64,000 bases of DNA, from contig CAWHYW010000035.1 of NCBI GenBank assembly GCA_963833675.1, positions 1 to 64,000 on the forward strand, written 5' to 3'. The first letter of the stretch is position 1. Every line of letters begins with the position of its first letter. The position numbers were made by a program, and so were the translations under genes. This DNA comes from DASQDN01 sp963833675 (lineage in GTDB: Bacteria; Acidobacteriota; Terriglobia; Bryobacterales; Bryobacteraceae). Below are positions 47,364-54,948 of the stretch, piece by piece. The notes under the pieces were generated by a model. The model had not been told where the DNA came from, did no database searches, and saw nothing but the letters and a program-made list of their open reading frames with translations.

Positions 47364-47853
47364 CTTGGTGCAGATACAGCGGATGGGAGAGCAGAAATTC
47401 GACGAGAATCACCGGTTCCGGCGATTTCTGAAATCCCACGACTACAGTGACCGGCGGTTGCGAGTGATTGCCCAGGAGATACAGGAGCAGATCGACTGTA
47501 CGGAGTGCGCGAACTGTTGCCGCAAAGCGACCGCGAAAGTTACTGATCGCGATGTCGAGCGCCTGGCTAGGTATCTTCGTCTCAAACCCGCACAGGTTAG
47601 AAAGGACTACACCGTCCAAAGCGAGGAAGAAGGCCTGGTCCTGAAGCATTCGGACGGACACTGCGTGTTTCTCGATGGCAATCTTTGTTCGGTGTATGAC
47701 GCGCGTCCGCATGTCTGTGAGGGCTTCCCGCATACTGTGCGAGGGTCTGGCTCGATTGCAAGCCGAATGTGGCAGTTTGTCGATCGCGCCTCGTACTGCC
47801 CGATCGTCTATCACACGATGGAAGCCTGGAAGCAGCAGGTGAGATTCAGGTAG
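47353..47853 (+). CDS. YkgJ-family cysteine cluster protein
   Basis: 166 residues with the YkgJ/Fli-like zinc or iron chelating pattern: CTECANCCRK near residue 50, then GHCVFLDGNLCSVYDARPHV (Cys pair) and CEGFPHT, with a later Cys in SYCPIVYH. Members are predicted Fe-S or zinc-cluster proteins of unknown role. No signal peptide. Starts inside the end of the protease gene and is followed 9 bp later by cytochrome P460, forming a three-gene operon. Intact. Confidence 0.9.
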   Translation: MKVDLVQIQRMGEQKFDENHRFRRFLKSHDYSDRRLRVIAQEIQEQIDCTECANCCRKATAKVTDRDVERLARYLRLKPAQVRKDYTVQSEEEGLVLKHSDGHCVFLDGNLCSVYDARPHVCEGFPHTVRGSGSIASRMWQFVDRASYCPIVYHTMEAWKQQVRFR

Positions 47854-47862
47854 GCTATAGCA

Positions 47863-48423
47863 ATGAAGCTCGCCGCAATAATGATGTTGGGTCTCGGTCT
47901 GTACGCTTACGCGGGAGACAGAGCGGAATTCACGAAAGACGGCGAACTTATCCGTCCGGCGAATTACCGCGAATGGATTTTCCTATCATCGGGTCTCGGG
48001 ATGACATACGGTCCAAACGCCCCGTCTGCCGGCGCGCCGCTGCGATTCGATAACGTATACGTCAATCCTTCCTCCTATCGAGAGTTCCTCAAAACAGGGA
48101 GATGGGTCGACGGTACCGTACTCATCCTCGAAGTGCGCGAATCGGAGTCGAAGGGCTCAATCAACCAGCATGGACATTTCCAGACCGGCATTGCCGGCAT
48201 TGAAGCCCACGTCAAAGACTCACGCCGGTTTCCAAATGGCGGATGGGCGTTTTTTGATTTAAGCCCGCGTGAGGCCCGCGCATCGGTGAAGGCGATCGCT
48301 CCGGGAAACCGTTGTGAGGAGTGCCATTCCAAGCACGGTTCGGTCGATTCGACGTTCGTCCAGTTTTACCCGGATCTAATTCCAATTGCCGCGAAATTCG
48401 GAACAGTAAAGAGCGGGTCTTAG
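47863..48423 (+). CDS. Cytochrome P460-family c-type cytochrome
   Basis: 186 residues, secreted (MKLAAIMMLGLGLYAYAGDR). The P460 fold pattern is present (NYREWIFLSSGLGMTYG, FDNVYVNPSSYREFLKTGRW, GWAFFDLS) and the single haem motif is CEECHSKHG near the C-terminus. In characterised P460 proteins the haem is crosslinked to a Lys and oxidises hydroxylamine; whether the crosslinking Lys is present cannot be settled by eye. Last codons lie in a palindromic hairpin that also encodes the end of the convergent EF-hand gene. Intact. Confidence 0.88.
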   Translation: MKLAAIMMLGLGLYAYAGDRAEFTKDGELIRPANYREWIFLSSGLGMTYGPNAPSAGAPLRFDNVYVNPSSYREFLKTGRWVDGTVLILEVRESESKGSINQHGHFQTGIAGIEAHVKDSRRFPNGGWAFFDLSPREARASVKAIAPGNRCEECHSKHGSVDSTFVQFYPDLIPIAAKFGTVKSGS

Positions 48424-48431
48424 GACCCGCT
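48412..48431. terminator. Bidirectional hairpin over two convergent stop codons
   Basis: Arms AGCGGGTC (48412-48419) and GACCCGCT (48424-48431), loop TTAG. Both the P460 and EF-hand genes terminate inside it, and both proteins consequently end in Ser-Gly-Ser. Strong GC stem; T tract is absent on the plus side (TTCGTT). Confidence 0.65.
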
Positions 48432-48758
48432 TCGTTCGCTTATCCCGGCCTGCCATTCTGAGCGCGTGATGAATCCATCTTCATCGCGGTCCTGTTCGAT
48501 GAAGTCGTGGGCGGATCGGCCAACCATGGTCCACTCCGACTCGCTGATCCGGCCGTCCTTGTCGTGATCCATCGATTTGAATATTTTGGCTGTCCGCGCG
48601 TTTTGACGGTCGGCCTTGGCTTGCAACGCGCGCTCCACATGGGGCGGATACCTGCCGTATTTGATCTTAAAGCGTTGATCCGCATCGGTTATTCGAACAT
48701 CAGCGGCTTCGGCCGACACGATCGCAAGGGTTGTCAAGGCTACCTGAAGTTTCCACAT
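48420..48758 (-). CDS. Secreted EF-hand calcium-binding protein
   Basis: 112 residues. Signal peptide MWKLQVALTTLAIVSAEA. Two EF-hand loops: DHDKDGRISESE and DRDEDGFITRSE, each with the D-x-D-x-DG-x-I-x-x-x-E ligand pattern, separated by one helix pair. Likely a periplasmic calcium-binding protein; partners unknown. Convergent with cytochrome P460, overlapping it by 4 bases at a shared hairpin. Intact, ATG at 48758. Confidence 0.88.
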   Translation of the reverse strand: MWKLQVALTTLAIVSAEAADVRITDADQRFKIKYGRYPPHVERALQAKADRQNARTAKIFKSMDHDKDGRISESEWTMVGRSAHDFIEQDRDEDGFITRSEWQAGISERSGS

Positions 48759-48811
48759 AGATAGAACTCCTGAATAGTTATCAATCGTTGTAATGAATGA
48801 AAAGAGGTGAA

Positions 48812-49111
48812 TCAGGAGTTCCGGGGCGGAGCTCGCGAAGGTACACTGTCAGTCGGTCGCGCAAGCTCTTTTGACGGCTCATTCGGCTCGTCGATCGATC
48901 GAGCGACTATCGAAGGCGCAAAGACGATTGAGTGAATCGGTACGGAAAGGTCGGGAACAACCGGAGCATGAGATCGGGCGGCTGTTCGCAGACACAGACT
49001 CCGGTGCGTCCCCGATACCTGCTGCTTACGAATGCCGATCTCACCGGCTGCGGCTGAGACCAGCGCCGCCGAAAGAACGAAGATCACGAAGACTGAAATG
49101 AACGAACGCAT
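48812..49111 (-). CDS. Small secreted hypothetical protein
   Basis: 99 residues with a convincing signal peptide (MRSFISVFVIFVLSAALVSA) and a mature part rich in Ser, Pro and Arg without recognised domains. Family unknown. The signal peptide and intact frame are the only evidence that it is a gene. Confidence 0.5.
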   Translation of the reverse strand: MRSFISVFVIFVLSAALVSAAAGEIGIRKQQVSGTHRSLCLRTAARSHAPVVPDLSVPIHSIVFAPSIVARSIDEPNEPSKELARPTDSVPSRAPPRNS

Positions 49112-49320
49112 GCGGCTTGAATGTTGGATGTATTAGTTCGCGTCGAGGTTATCGTTCTTACTGTTGATTTTCTCATGTTCCGGGAGAAATTCCCGGCGTT
49201 GAGACAGGTTGCAGGGCAGGACAATCTCCCGAATGGAGCCTCTGAGAACACTCAACCCTTAACGATTTCAGTGGGATACGGTTGGCATGCAGCTTGCAGT
49301 AACTGGAGAACAATTGAACG

Positions 49321-49986
49321 ATGCACAACGGTCTTTTCACTGTCTTGGCCATTTTGGCAGCTCTGAGCTTCAGCGCATGTACGACACCCTCGGTTGCCCC
49401 AGCACCGACGAACACAGTTGTTGCGCCCGAAAGCGCACCCGCCGATAGTCGCCCGTCTCTGCTGGAGCCGGCTCCCGAGCAGAATAGGTCGGTGCCGGCT
49501 GGGACCATCTTGAGGGTCCGGCTTTATAACGCGATCGACTCCAGTCGCAGTCGAAATGGCGATGCGTTTGTAGCCTCACTCTCGGTCCCCGTGACCGTTG
49601 ACGAAAAGACAATCTTGCCCAAGGGTACGGTCGTACGCGGAATTATCCGGCAGATATCCTCGTCCGGACGATTGAAGGGGCGGGCTTCCGTAACGTTGGC
49701 TTTAGATCGGATGGAATGGAAGGGAGCCGACGTTCCGATTGACACGAACAGCATTACATTGACTAGCGCCGATCATAAGAAGCGGAATCTCGCTTGGATC
49801 GGCGGAAGCTCCGCAGCAGGTGCTCTCATCGGAGGGCTACTTGGAGGTGGCAAGGGAGCCCTGATCGGAGCGGGCGCCGGTGGCGCAGCGGGAGTCGGAA
49901 CCGCCGCTGCCACCGGTAGGCGTCAGGTTCGCGTGCCCGCGGAATCCTTGTTGACATTCCGACTGGCGCACCCGGTTGCAATATGA
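49321..49986 (+). CDS. Lipoprotein with glycine-zipper segment
   Basis: 221 residues. Lipobox in LAALSFSAC (Cys about residue 20), so a lipid-anchored envelope protein. After a Pro/Ala-rich linker, a beta-rich domain (VPAGTILRVRLYNAIDSSRS, DAFVASLSVPVTVDEKTILP, KGTVVRGIIRQ), then a glycine-zipper membrane-associating region (GGSSAAGALIGGLLGGGKGA, LIGAGAGGAAGVGTAA) and the closing VRVPAESLLTFRLAHPV. This layout recurs in Acidobacteria as an uncharacterised protein. Convergent with the lipoprotein gene at 49994. Intact. Confidence 0.8.
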   Translation: MHNGLFTVLAILAALSFSACTTPSVAPAPTNTVVAPESAPADSRPSLLEPAPEQNRSVPAGTILRVRLYNAIDSSRSRNGDAFVASLSVPVTVDEKTILPKGTVVRGIIRQISSSGRLKGRASVTLALDRMEWKGADVPIDTNSITLTSADHKKRNLAWIGGSSAAGALIGGLLGGGKGALIGAGAGGAAGVGTAAATGRRQVRVPAESLLTFRLAHPVAI

Positions 49987-49993
49987 GCGCAAT

Positions 49994-50536
49994 TTATTCA
50001 AGCAGCCGAACCAGATCGCGCGCGAGAATCTCGGCCCGATACGCGAGCTGTGCAGCCTTGGGCAGGTCAGATGGCACAGCCTCCTGGGCCTGCGTGAGAA
50101 ACGAGCGAATACGAGCAAGTGAACTCGACGTGTCGGGCGCGAGTTGATGTCCGGTTAGAGTTTTGAGCATGTCTCGCGCGGCGGCGGAACTGCGTTCGTA
50201 AGCCGACTGGTACTCAGCTTTTTCTTCCGCGCTTAGAATTCGACTCAGGTGTTGGGGTGGCTCTGTTGGAGGAGGTAACGTCGAGTTCTTCGTTTCTGCT
50301 GCTTTCGGAGGGATCGCAGCAGGCGGGACCGCGCGCGGGGCCGATGCAGTCGGCTTTCGCTTCGGCGGAGTTTTCTTAGCCGGAGCTGGAGGACGGCTTG
50401 CGTCCGCCGCGCGCGGTACTTGCACCGGAGCGGGAGCAGGCGCAGGCGCGGTTTGCGTCTTGGGTTTACCTCCGAACCAACATCCGGTTAAGGCCAGCGC
50501 AGCCGGGAAGCAGAGAACGTACGCAATACTTCTCAT
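49994..50536 (-). CDS. Proline-rich lipoprotein downstream of sensor kinase
   Basis: 180 residues from MRSIAYVLCFPAALALTGCW; the LALTGC lipobox marks it as a lipoprotein. A long Pro/Ala/Lys-rich linker (residues 30-95) spans the periplasm or peptidoglycan, followed by a helical C-terminal domain (AEEKAEYQSAYERSSAAARD, RIRSFLTQAQEAVPSDLPKA, AYRAEILARDLVRLLE). The ATG overlaps the stop of the histidine kinase gene (ATGA), so it belongs to the two-component operon and may be part of the signalling input. An in-frame extension to 50770 exists but lies inside the kinase gene. Family unknown. Confidence 0.8.
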   Translation of the reverse strand: MRSIAYVLCFPAALALTGCWFGGKPKTQTAPAPAPAPVQVPRAADASRPPAPAKKTPPKRKPTASAPRAVPPAAIPPKAAETKNSTLPPPTEPPQHLSRILSAEEKAEYQSAYERSSAAARDMLKTLTGHQLAPDTSSSLARIRSFLTQAQEAVPSDLPKAAQLAYRAEILARDLVRLLE

Positions 50537-52377
50537 GCGCTGGCTACTGCCTCCACCGCCTGTATTGCTGGAAGAACCAGCTCGAATGTAGTTCCGTTTC
50601 CCACCTCTGTGGTGACCAGGATGTCTCCACCGTGCAGTTGAAGACTGCGGTAGGCCACTGCCAAGCCTATGCCCGACCCACTTGACTTGGTAGTGAAGTA
50701 CAGCTGGAACATCTTTTTCCGAATTGTTTCTGGAATACCCGGGCCTGTATCGCTGATCCGCAATCTGCATTGCCGGTCGGACTCGGATACGTCTACAAGT
50801 ACCTCGCCGCCGGATGGTGTCGACTCCACCGCGTTTACCACGATATTCATCAATGCTTGATAGAGCAGATCACGATCGCCCAGCGTTGTAACTCTTCCGC
50901 CCTGAGAGATGAGCGCCACACGACGATTCACCGCGTCGGGCCGCACGACGTCGACGACAGTTCGCGCGAGCTCGCACAGATCAATCTCTTCTCGATGTAA
51001 CTTGAGCGGCTGAGTAAAATCCAGGAATGTGCGCACGACGCGATCGAGCCGCTGAATCTCGTCGGCGACCACTCGGATTTGGCCCTCCGCTTCATGGTCG
51101 CCTTCGACAATCGATTCGAGCAGCGCAAGCCGCGCGGCGATCGCGTTCAAGGGATTCTTGATCTCATGCGCTACGCCACCTGTTAATCGATTGATTGCTT
51201 CCAGTCGTCCGACTAGTTGGAGCTGTGACTCAACATGAGTGGCGCCTTCGGCATCTCGAACGCGCACCAGCGTCAACGTGCGTCCCGATCCATCGGAAAT
51301 GAAATCAATATTAATCGTCAATCTGCGGCCACCCGATGCGATTTCGCTATTGTGAACGGGACGTCCGGAACTCCAGCTTTCCCGAATCAATTGCGTCAAT
51401 GGAGCACTCGGCGGGAACAGAAATTCAGCATCGCGCTCGATCTTATCGGCCCGCCATCCGAGCAAATCTTCGGTTGCGCCTGCAGCAAGCACGATTCGTT
51501 CGTCTTCAAACAGCACGATCGCCTCTTCAAGGCCCTTCAGCAAAGCTCCGACACGCTGACGATAATCTTCGGCCTCATGAAGCGCCCCTCGAACGCGGCC
51601 TTCCATCAAGCTGAGTTTCGATTGCACGACGTCGAATTCCGCCGTCGCGGCAGTGGGTGGAATCGTATTTGCAATCGTTCCTGCCTCGCCGATACGATCG
51701 ATCCATTCACCGATGCTGCGCAGATTTCTACGCGTGGCCTCCGCTAGCACGCAGACAAGGATGAGCGCGCCCAGATAGGCCAGTGATGCCGTTGCAGCGA
51801 TCCTCCGGATACCCGGGATCAAAGACTCGCGCAACAAAGCATTCGAGACCAGAACTTGCACCACAAACAGCGGTGACCTGTCGCCAGTAACGCCCACCGG
51901 AACCCTTACTTCGTACTCGTGTCCGGGCGCCCAAACCGCGCGTAACCGGGCAAGGGGATCGAGATTTTGCAAGGAAGCGAGCGGCTGCGACTTCGCGGAA
52001 CGATTGCCAGGTCTGGCGCGGTTGGACGAGGCGAGCACTACCCCGGTTGCATCCATCACGGAGATCTCCACGATAGAATTCACTCCGGAAGCGCTGGACT
52101 CCAGCAACCCACCCAACTTGGTGTCGTTATCGATCCGTGATAGCCAGATTTGTCTCTGAGATTGATTGGAAGAGCTGGCGTCGACGTCTTCCAGGCGCAG
52201 AAGAATGAACTCGGTAACCTGACGCGCCGCCATGTCGCTCAATTGCTTCGTGCTGGCGAGCCACGCCCGGACCAGAGTATCGGTTTGCAGAAGAGCGCCC
52301 GCGACGCTGAGAATCGTCACGATCGCTGCGGTGGGCGCGATCAGCCAGGTTCGTAATGTCCACCGCCGTTTGCGCAC
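50533..52377 (-). CDS. NtrB-like sensor histidine kinase
   Basis: 614 residues. Two membrane segments (about 12-32 and 200-220) flank a periplasmic sensor; a HAMP-like linker and PAS-like region follow (VGALLKGLEEAIVLFEDERI, GATEDLLGWRADKIERDAEF). Transmitter: H-box GGVAHEIKNPLNAIAARLAL, N-box LMNIVVNAVESTPSGG, G1 ISDTGPGIPETIRKKMF, G2 TTKSSGSGIGLAVAYRSLQL. Sits between the NtrC-type regulator gene (5 bp apart) and the lipoprotein gene (overlap), forming one operon. Signal unknown. Intact. Confidence 0.93.
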   Translation of the reverse strand: MRKRRWTLRTWLIAPTAAIVTILSVAGALLQTDTLVRAWLASTKQLSDMAARQVTEFILLRLEDVDASSSNQSQRQIWLSRIDNDTKLGGLLESSASGVNSIVEISVMDATGVVLASSNRARPGNRSAKSQPLASLQNLDPLARLRAVWAPGHEYEVRVPVGVTGDRSPLFVVQVLVSNALLRESLIPGIRRIAATASLAYLGALILVCVLAEATRRNLRSIGEWIDRIGEAGTIANTIPPTAATAEFDVVQSKLSLMEGRVRGALHEAEDYRQRVGALLKGLEEAIVLFEDERIVLAAGATEDLLGWRADKIERDAEFLFPPSAPLTQLIRESWSSGRPVHNSEIASGGRRLTINIDFISDGSGRTLTLVRVRDAEGATHVESQLQLVGRLEAINRLTGGVAHEIKNPLNAIAARLALLESIVEGDHEAEGQIRVVADEIQRLDRVVRTFLDFTQPLKLHREEIDLCELARTVVDVVRPDAVNRRVALISQGGRVTTLGDRDLLYQALMNIVVNAVESTPSGGEVLVDVSESDRQCRLRISDTGPGIPETIRKKMFQLYFTTKSSGSGIGLAVAYRSLQLHGGDILVTTEVGNGTTFELVLPAIQAVEAVASA

Positions 52378-52382
52378 TCCAG

Positions 52383-53789
52383 CTATTCCCCCACGAATGC
52401 GGATCGTTCCTTCAGCTTGTTATAGAGGGTCTTGGGATCGATTCCGAGGATCTCCGCCGCGCGAGCCCGGTTGTTGTTCGTGTATGCGAGCGTAATCTTA
52501 ATCATTTCGAGCTCGGCGTCTTCAAGCGTGGTGCCCGCGGCCAACGTAACAGAAGGCTTGGGCCCTAATACCCGCTGAGCCGGTTCGTGCTGAGTGACCC
52601 CGAATCCCTGCGGCAGATGAATGCTTTGAATCTCGCTCCCACCTGCGAGAACTATGGCGCGTTCCAGAACATTTCTTAGCTCGCGTATATTTCCCGGCCA
52701 CGCGTGCTTCTTAAAGGCAGCCATCACAGCAGGATGAATGAACGGCATGGGAGTTCCGTAAGCCGTCTTGAGATCACGCAGGATCGCATCGCAAAGTTCA
52801 GGGATATCATCAAGCCGCTCGCGCAAAGGCGGCAGCGGTATCTCGAGAACGCTCAAACGGAAGAATAGGTCTTCCCGGAACCTACCCTCGCGGACGCTGT
52901 TCGTGAGGACGCGATTAGTCGCCGCTACCACGCGAACGTCCACTTCGACCTCCTGCGAACCGCCTACACGGCGAATGCGCCGGCTCTCGAGTACGCGCAG
53001 CAGCTTCGACTGGAGAGAAACCGGCATCTCCCCGATTTCGTCCAGGAACAGGGTCCCTTCATTCGCAAGCTCGAAACAGCCGGCCCGCCGGTTAAGAGCT
53101 CCGGTAAACGCGCCCTTTTCATGTCCAAAGAGCTCGCTCTCGATCAGAGTTTCCGGGAGCGCGGCGCAATTGAGCGCCACAAACGGACCTGCCTGGCGGG
53201 GGCTGGAGTCATGAATCGCGCGCGCAACCAAGTCTTTCCCCGTGCCACTCTCGCCGGTGACTAGAATGTTTGCTCGAGTAGGCGCCGCCTGCCGTATCAG
53301 GAAGAAGACTTCCTGCATCCGTTGCGTTCGCCCGGATAACTTTCCACAAACGCCCTGCGTTGTAAGCTGCCTTTCGAGGCACTCGCTGTAACGGCTAAGA
53401 CGGCGGTGTGCAACGGCCCTTTCGAGCAGCGCTCGAAAAGCTCGCGGCCGGATCGGCTTTTCCACGAACCAGAAAGCCCCGTATTCATGGACAGTCGTGA
53501 CCGCTGTGTCCAGACTGCCGAAACCAGTCAAGACAATCACCGCGGGAGCGCTATCACCCTCGTCCTCCTTGAGTTTGGTGAGCAACTGCATGCCATCCAT
53601 TCGCGGCATCATCAGGTCGGTTACGATTGCGTCGGGTTCGAACTCGCGGAGTCTTTCCAGGGCTTCAGCCCCGTCGGCGGCTGTCAGAGTTTGAAAGCCC
53701 CAGCGTTCAATCATCGCTGCGACTGCGGTGCGCTGGTTCATTTCATCGTCTACGACGAGCACCCGCTTTTGCGTCTGAAACATCTGCAT
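52383..53789 (-). CDS. Sigma-54-dependent NtrC-family response regulator
   Basis: About 468 residues. Receiver domain VLVVDDEMNQRTAVAAMIER with phospho-acceptor Asp near residue 56 in IVTDLMMPRMDG. AAA+ domain: Walker A GESGTGKDLVARAIH, the sigma-54 contacting GAFTGA in HEKGAFTGALNRRAG, Walker B GTLFLDEIGEM. C-terminal Fis-type helix-turn-helix in TLAYTNNNRARAAEILGIDP then KTLYNKLKERS. First gene of the operon with the sensor kinase. Start at 53789 or 53783 rather than 53849, since upstream codons are not receiver-like. Target promoters unknown; no -24/-12 site was confirmed nearby. Intact. Confidence 0.93.
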   Translation of the reverse strand: MQMFQTQKRVLVVDDEMNQRTAVAAMIERWGFQTLTAADGAEALERLREFEPDAIVTDLMMPRMDGMQLLTKLKEDEGDSAPAVIVLTGFGSLDTAVTTVHEYGAFWFVEKPIRPRAFRALLERAVAHRRLSRYSECLERQLTTQGVCGKLSGRTQRMQEVFFLIRQAAPTRANILVTGESGTGKDLVARAIHDSSPRQAGPFVALNCAALPETLIESELFGHEKGAFTGALNRRAGCFELANEGTLFLDEIGEMPVSLQSKLLRVLESRRIRRVGGSQEVEVDVRVVAATNRVLTNSVREGRFREDLFFRLSVLEIPLPPLRERLDDIPELCDAILRDLKTAYGTPMPFIHPAVMAAFKKHAWPGNIRELRNVLERAIVLAGGSEIQSIHLPQGFGVTQHEPAQRVLGPKPSVTLAAGTTLEDAELEMIKITLAYTNNNRARAAEILGIDPKTLYNKLKERSAFVGE

Positions 53790-53956
53790 AGAATCAATCG
53801 TCAGAAACCCGACAGAAAATAGACGTCTCCTGAATGTATGGCGGCACACCCATCGTACGTCAACTCTAAGTAGTTCCTGGAATTCCAGCGGAAAGAATTG
53901 TCACGGTAAGTCTCACGTCGATCCTCGGTTGAAGAAAGATGTAAGAATCGCACTAT

Positions 53957-54424
53957 ATGTCCACACGCATCGAAGAACGGCTGAAAGAGCTTGGGTTGGA
54001 ACTGCCGAAGGCGAGCGCGCCCGGCGCGAATTACATCCCCTATGTACGTAGCGGGAACCTGGTCTATATATCTGGTCAGGTATGCCAGTGGAATGGCGAG
54101 CGCCGGTTCATCGGTAAACTCGGCCGCGAATTTACGTTGGAGCAAGGGCAGGAAGCCGCCCGGGTCTGCGCGCTGAATGTCATTGCTCAGTTACTGGCTG
54201 CGATCGAGGGCGATCTCAGCCGCTTTGTACGCTGTGTAAGGGTTGGTGGATACGTAAATTCGGCGCCCGATTTCCTCAATCACCCGCAAGTGATCAACGG
54301 CGCTTCCGATCTGTTCGTGGCAGTTCTGGGCGAGGAAGGGCGCCACGCTCGCACCGCCATCGGCGTCAGCGCGTTGCCGTACGACGTGGCGGTGGAGGTG
54401 GATGCCGTCTTTGAGATTCGTTAA
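53957..54424 (+). CDS. RidA-family protein
   Basis: 155 residues of the YjgF/YER057c/UK114 group, subtype resembling eukaryote-like or Rid6-7 proteins: NYIPYVRSGNLVYISGQVCQ, GQEAARVCALNVIAQLLAAI, VRVGGYVNSAPDFLNHPQVI, and ARTAIGVSALPYDVAVEVDA with an Arg-containing TRxAIGV-like closing strand. RidA enzymes hydrolyse reactive imines/enamines formed by PLP enzymes. Intact. Convergent with tpx; the two stop codons share a TTAA. Confidence 0.9.
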   Translation: MSTRIEERLKELGLELPKASAPGANYIPYVRSGNLVYISGQVCQWNGERRFIGKLGREFTLEQGQEAARVCALNVIAQLLAAIEGDLSRFVRCVRVGGYVNSAPDFLNHPQVINGASDLFVAVLGEEGRHARTAIGVSALPYDVAVEVDAVFEIR

Positions 54425-54942
54425 GCGGCCGCGTTCGTCAGTTCGCGAGCTTTGTCCAGAGCAGCCTCATAGTTGGGATGGCTTGCTACTTCTTTCACGT
54501 ATTCCGCGTGTTGAATCGTGTTGTTTGCGTCGACCACAAAGATGGCTCGGCTTTCGACACGCCACTCTTTGATCAAGGTGCCATAAGCTGATCCAAACGA
54601 AGCAGTCTTGTGGTCCGACAGCATCTTAACGTTATCGACGGCAAAGGCGTCGCAATAGCGCTTCTGAGCAAACGGAAGATCCATGCTGATTGTGAAAATC
54701 TTGACGTTCGGAAGCTTGCCGGCCTCGGTATTGAAGCGCTTGGTTTGCATGTCGCATACCGGTGTGTCGAGCGAAGGCAGCACACTGAAAATGCGAACGC
54801 CATCACCTGTTTTGTCCAGGGTGAAAGATTGTAACGTGCCATCTACCACATCGAAATCGGGAGCCTTGTCACCGGCCTTCAATTCAGGGCCGACGAGTGT
54901 CAGCGGATTCCCTTTGAATGTTGTTGCGGCTTGTCTTTCCAT
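54421..54942 (-). CDS. tpx: Thiol peroxidase
   Basis: 173 residues. Atypical 2-Cys peroxiredoxin that reduces organic hydroperoxides with electrons from thioredoxin. Peroxidatic Cys63 in PSLDTPVCDMQTKRF and resolving Cys97 in AQKRYCDAFAV are both present at Tpx spacing; also GNPLTLVGPELKAGDKAPDF and the closing VKEVASHPNYEAAL. Intact, ATG at 54942. Follows the DUF255 gene by 6 bases on the same strand, so a redox operon of the two thiol proteins is likely. Confidence 0.95.
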   Translation of the reverse strand: MERQAATTFKGNPLTLVGPELKAGDKAPDFDVVDGTLQSFTLDKTGDGVRIFSVLPSLDTPVCDMQTKRFNTEAGKLPNVKIFTISMDLPFAQKRYCDAFAVDNVKMLSDHKTASFGSAYGTLIKEWRVESRAIFVVDANNTIQHAEYVKEVASHPNYEAALDKARELTNAAA

Positions 54943-54948
54943 TGGGCT

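Noticed and set aside
46729..47814. Long minus-strand open frame of 361 codons
   Set aside because: Lies opposite the DUF1570/TPR and YkgJ genes, both with clear motifs; composition is Arg/Pro-rich shadow sequence.
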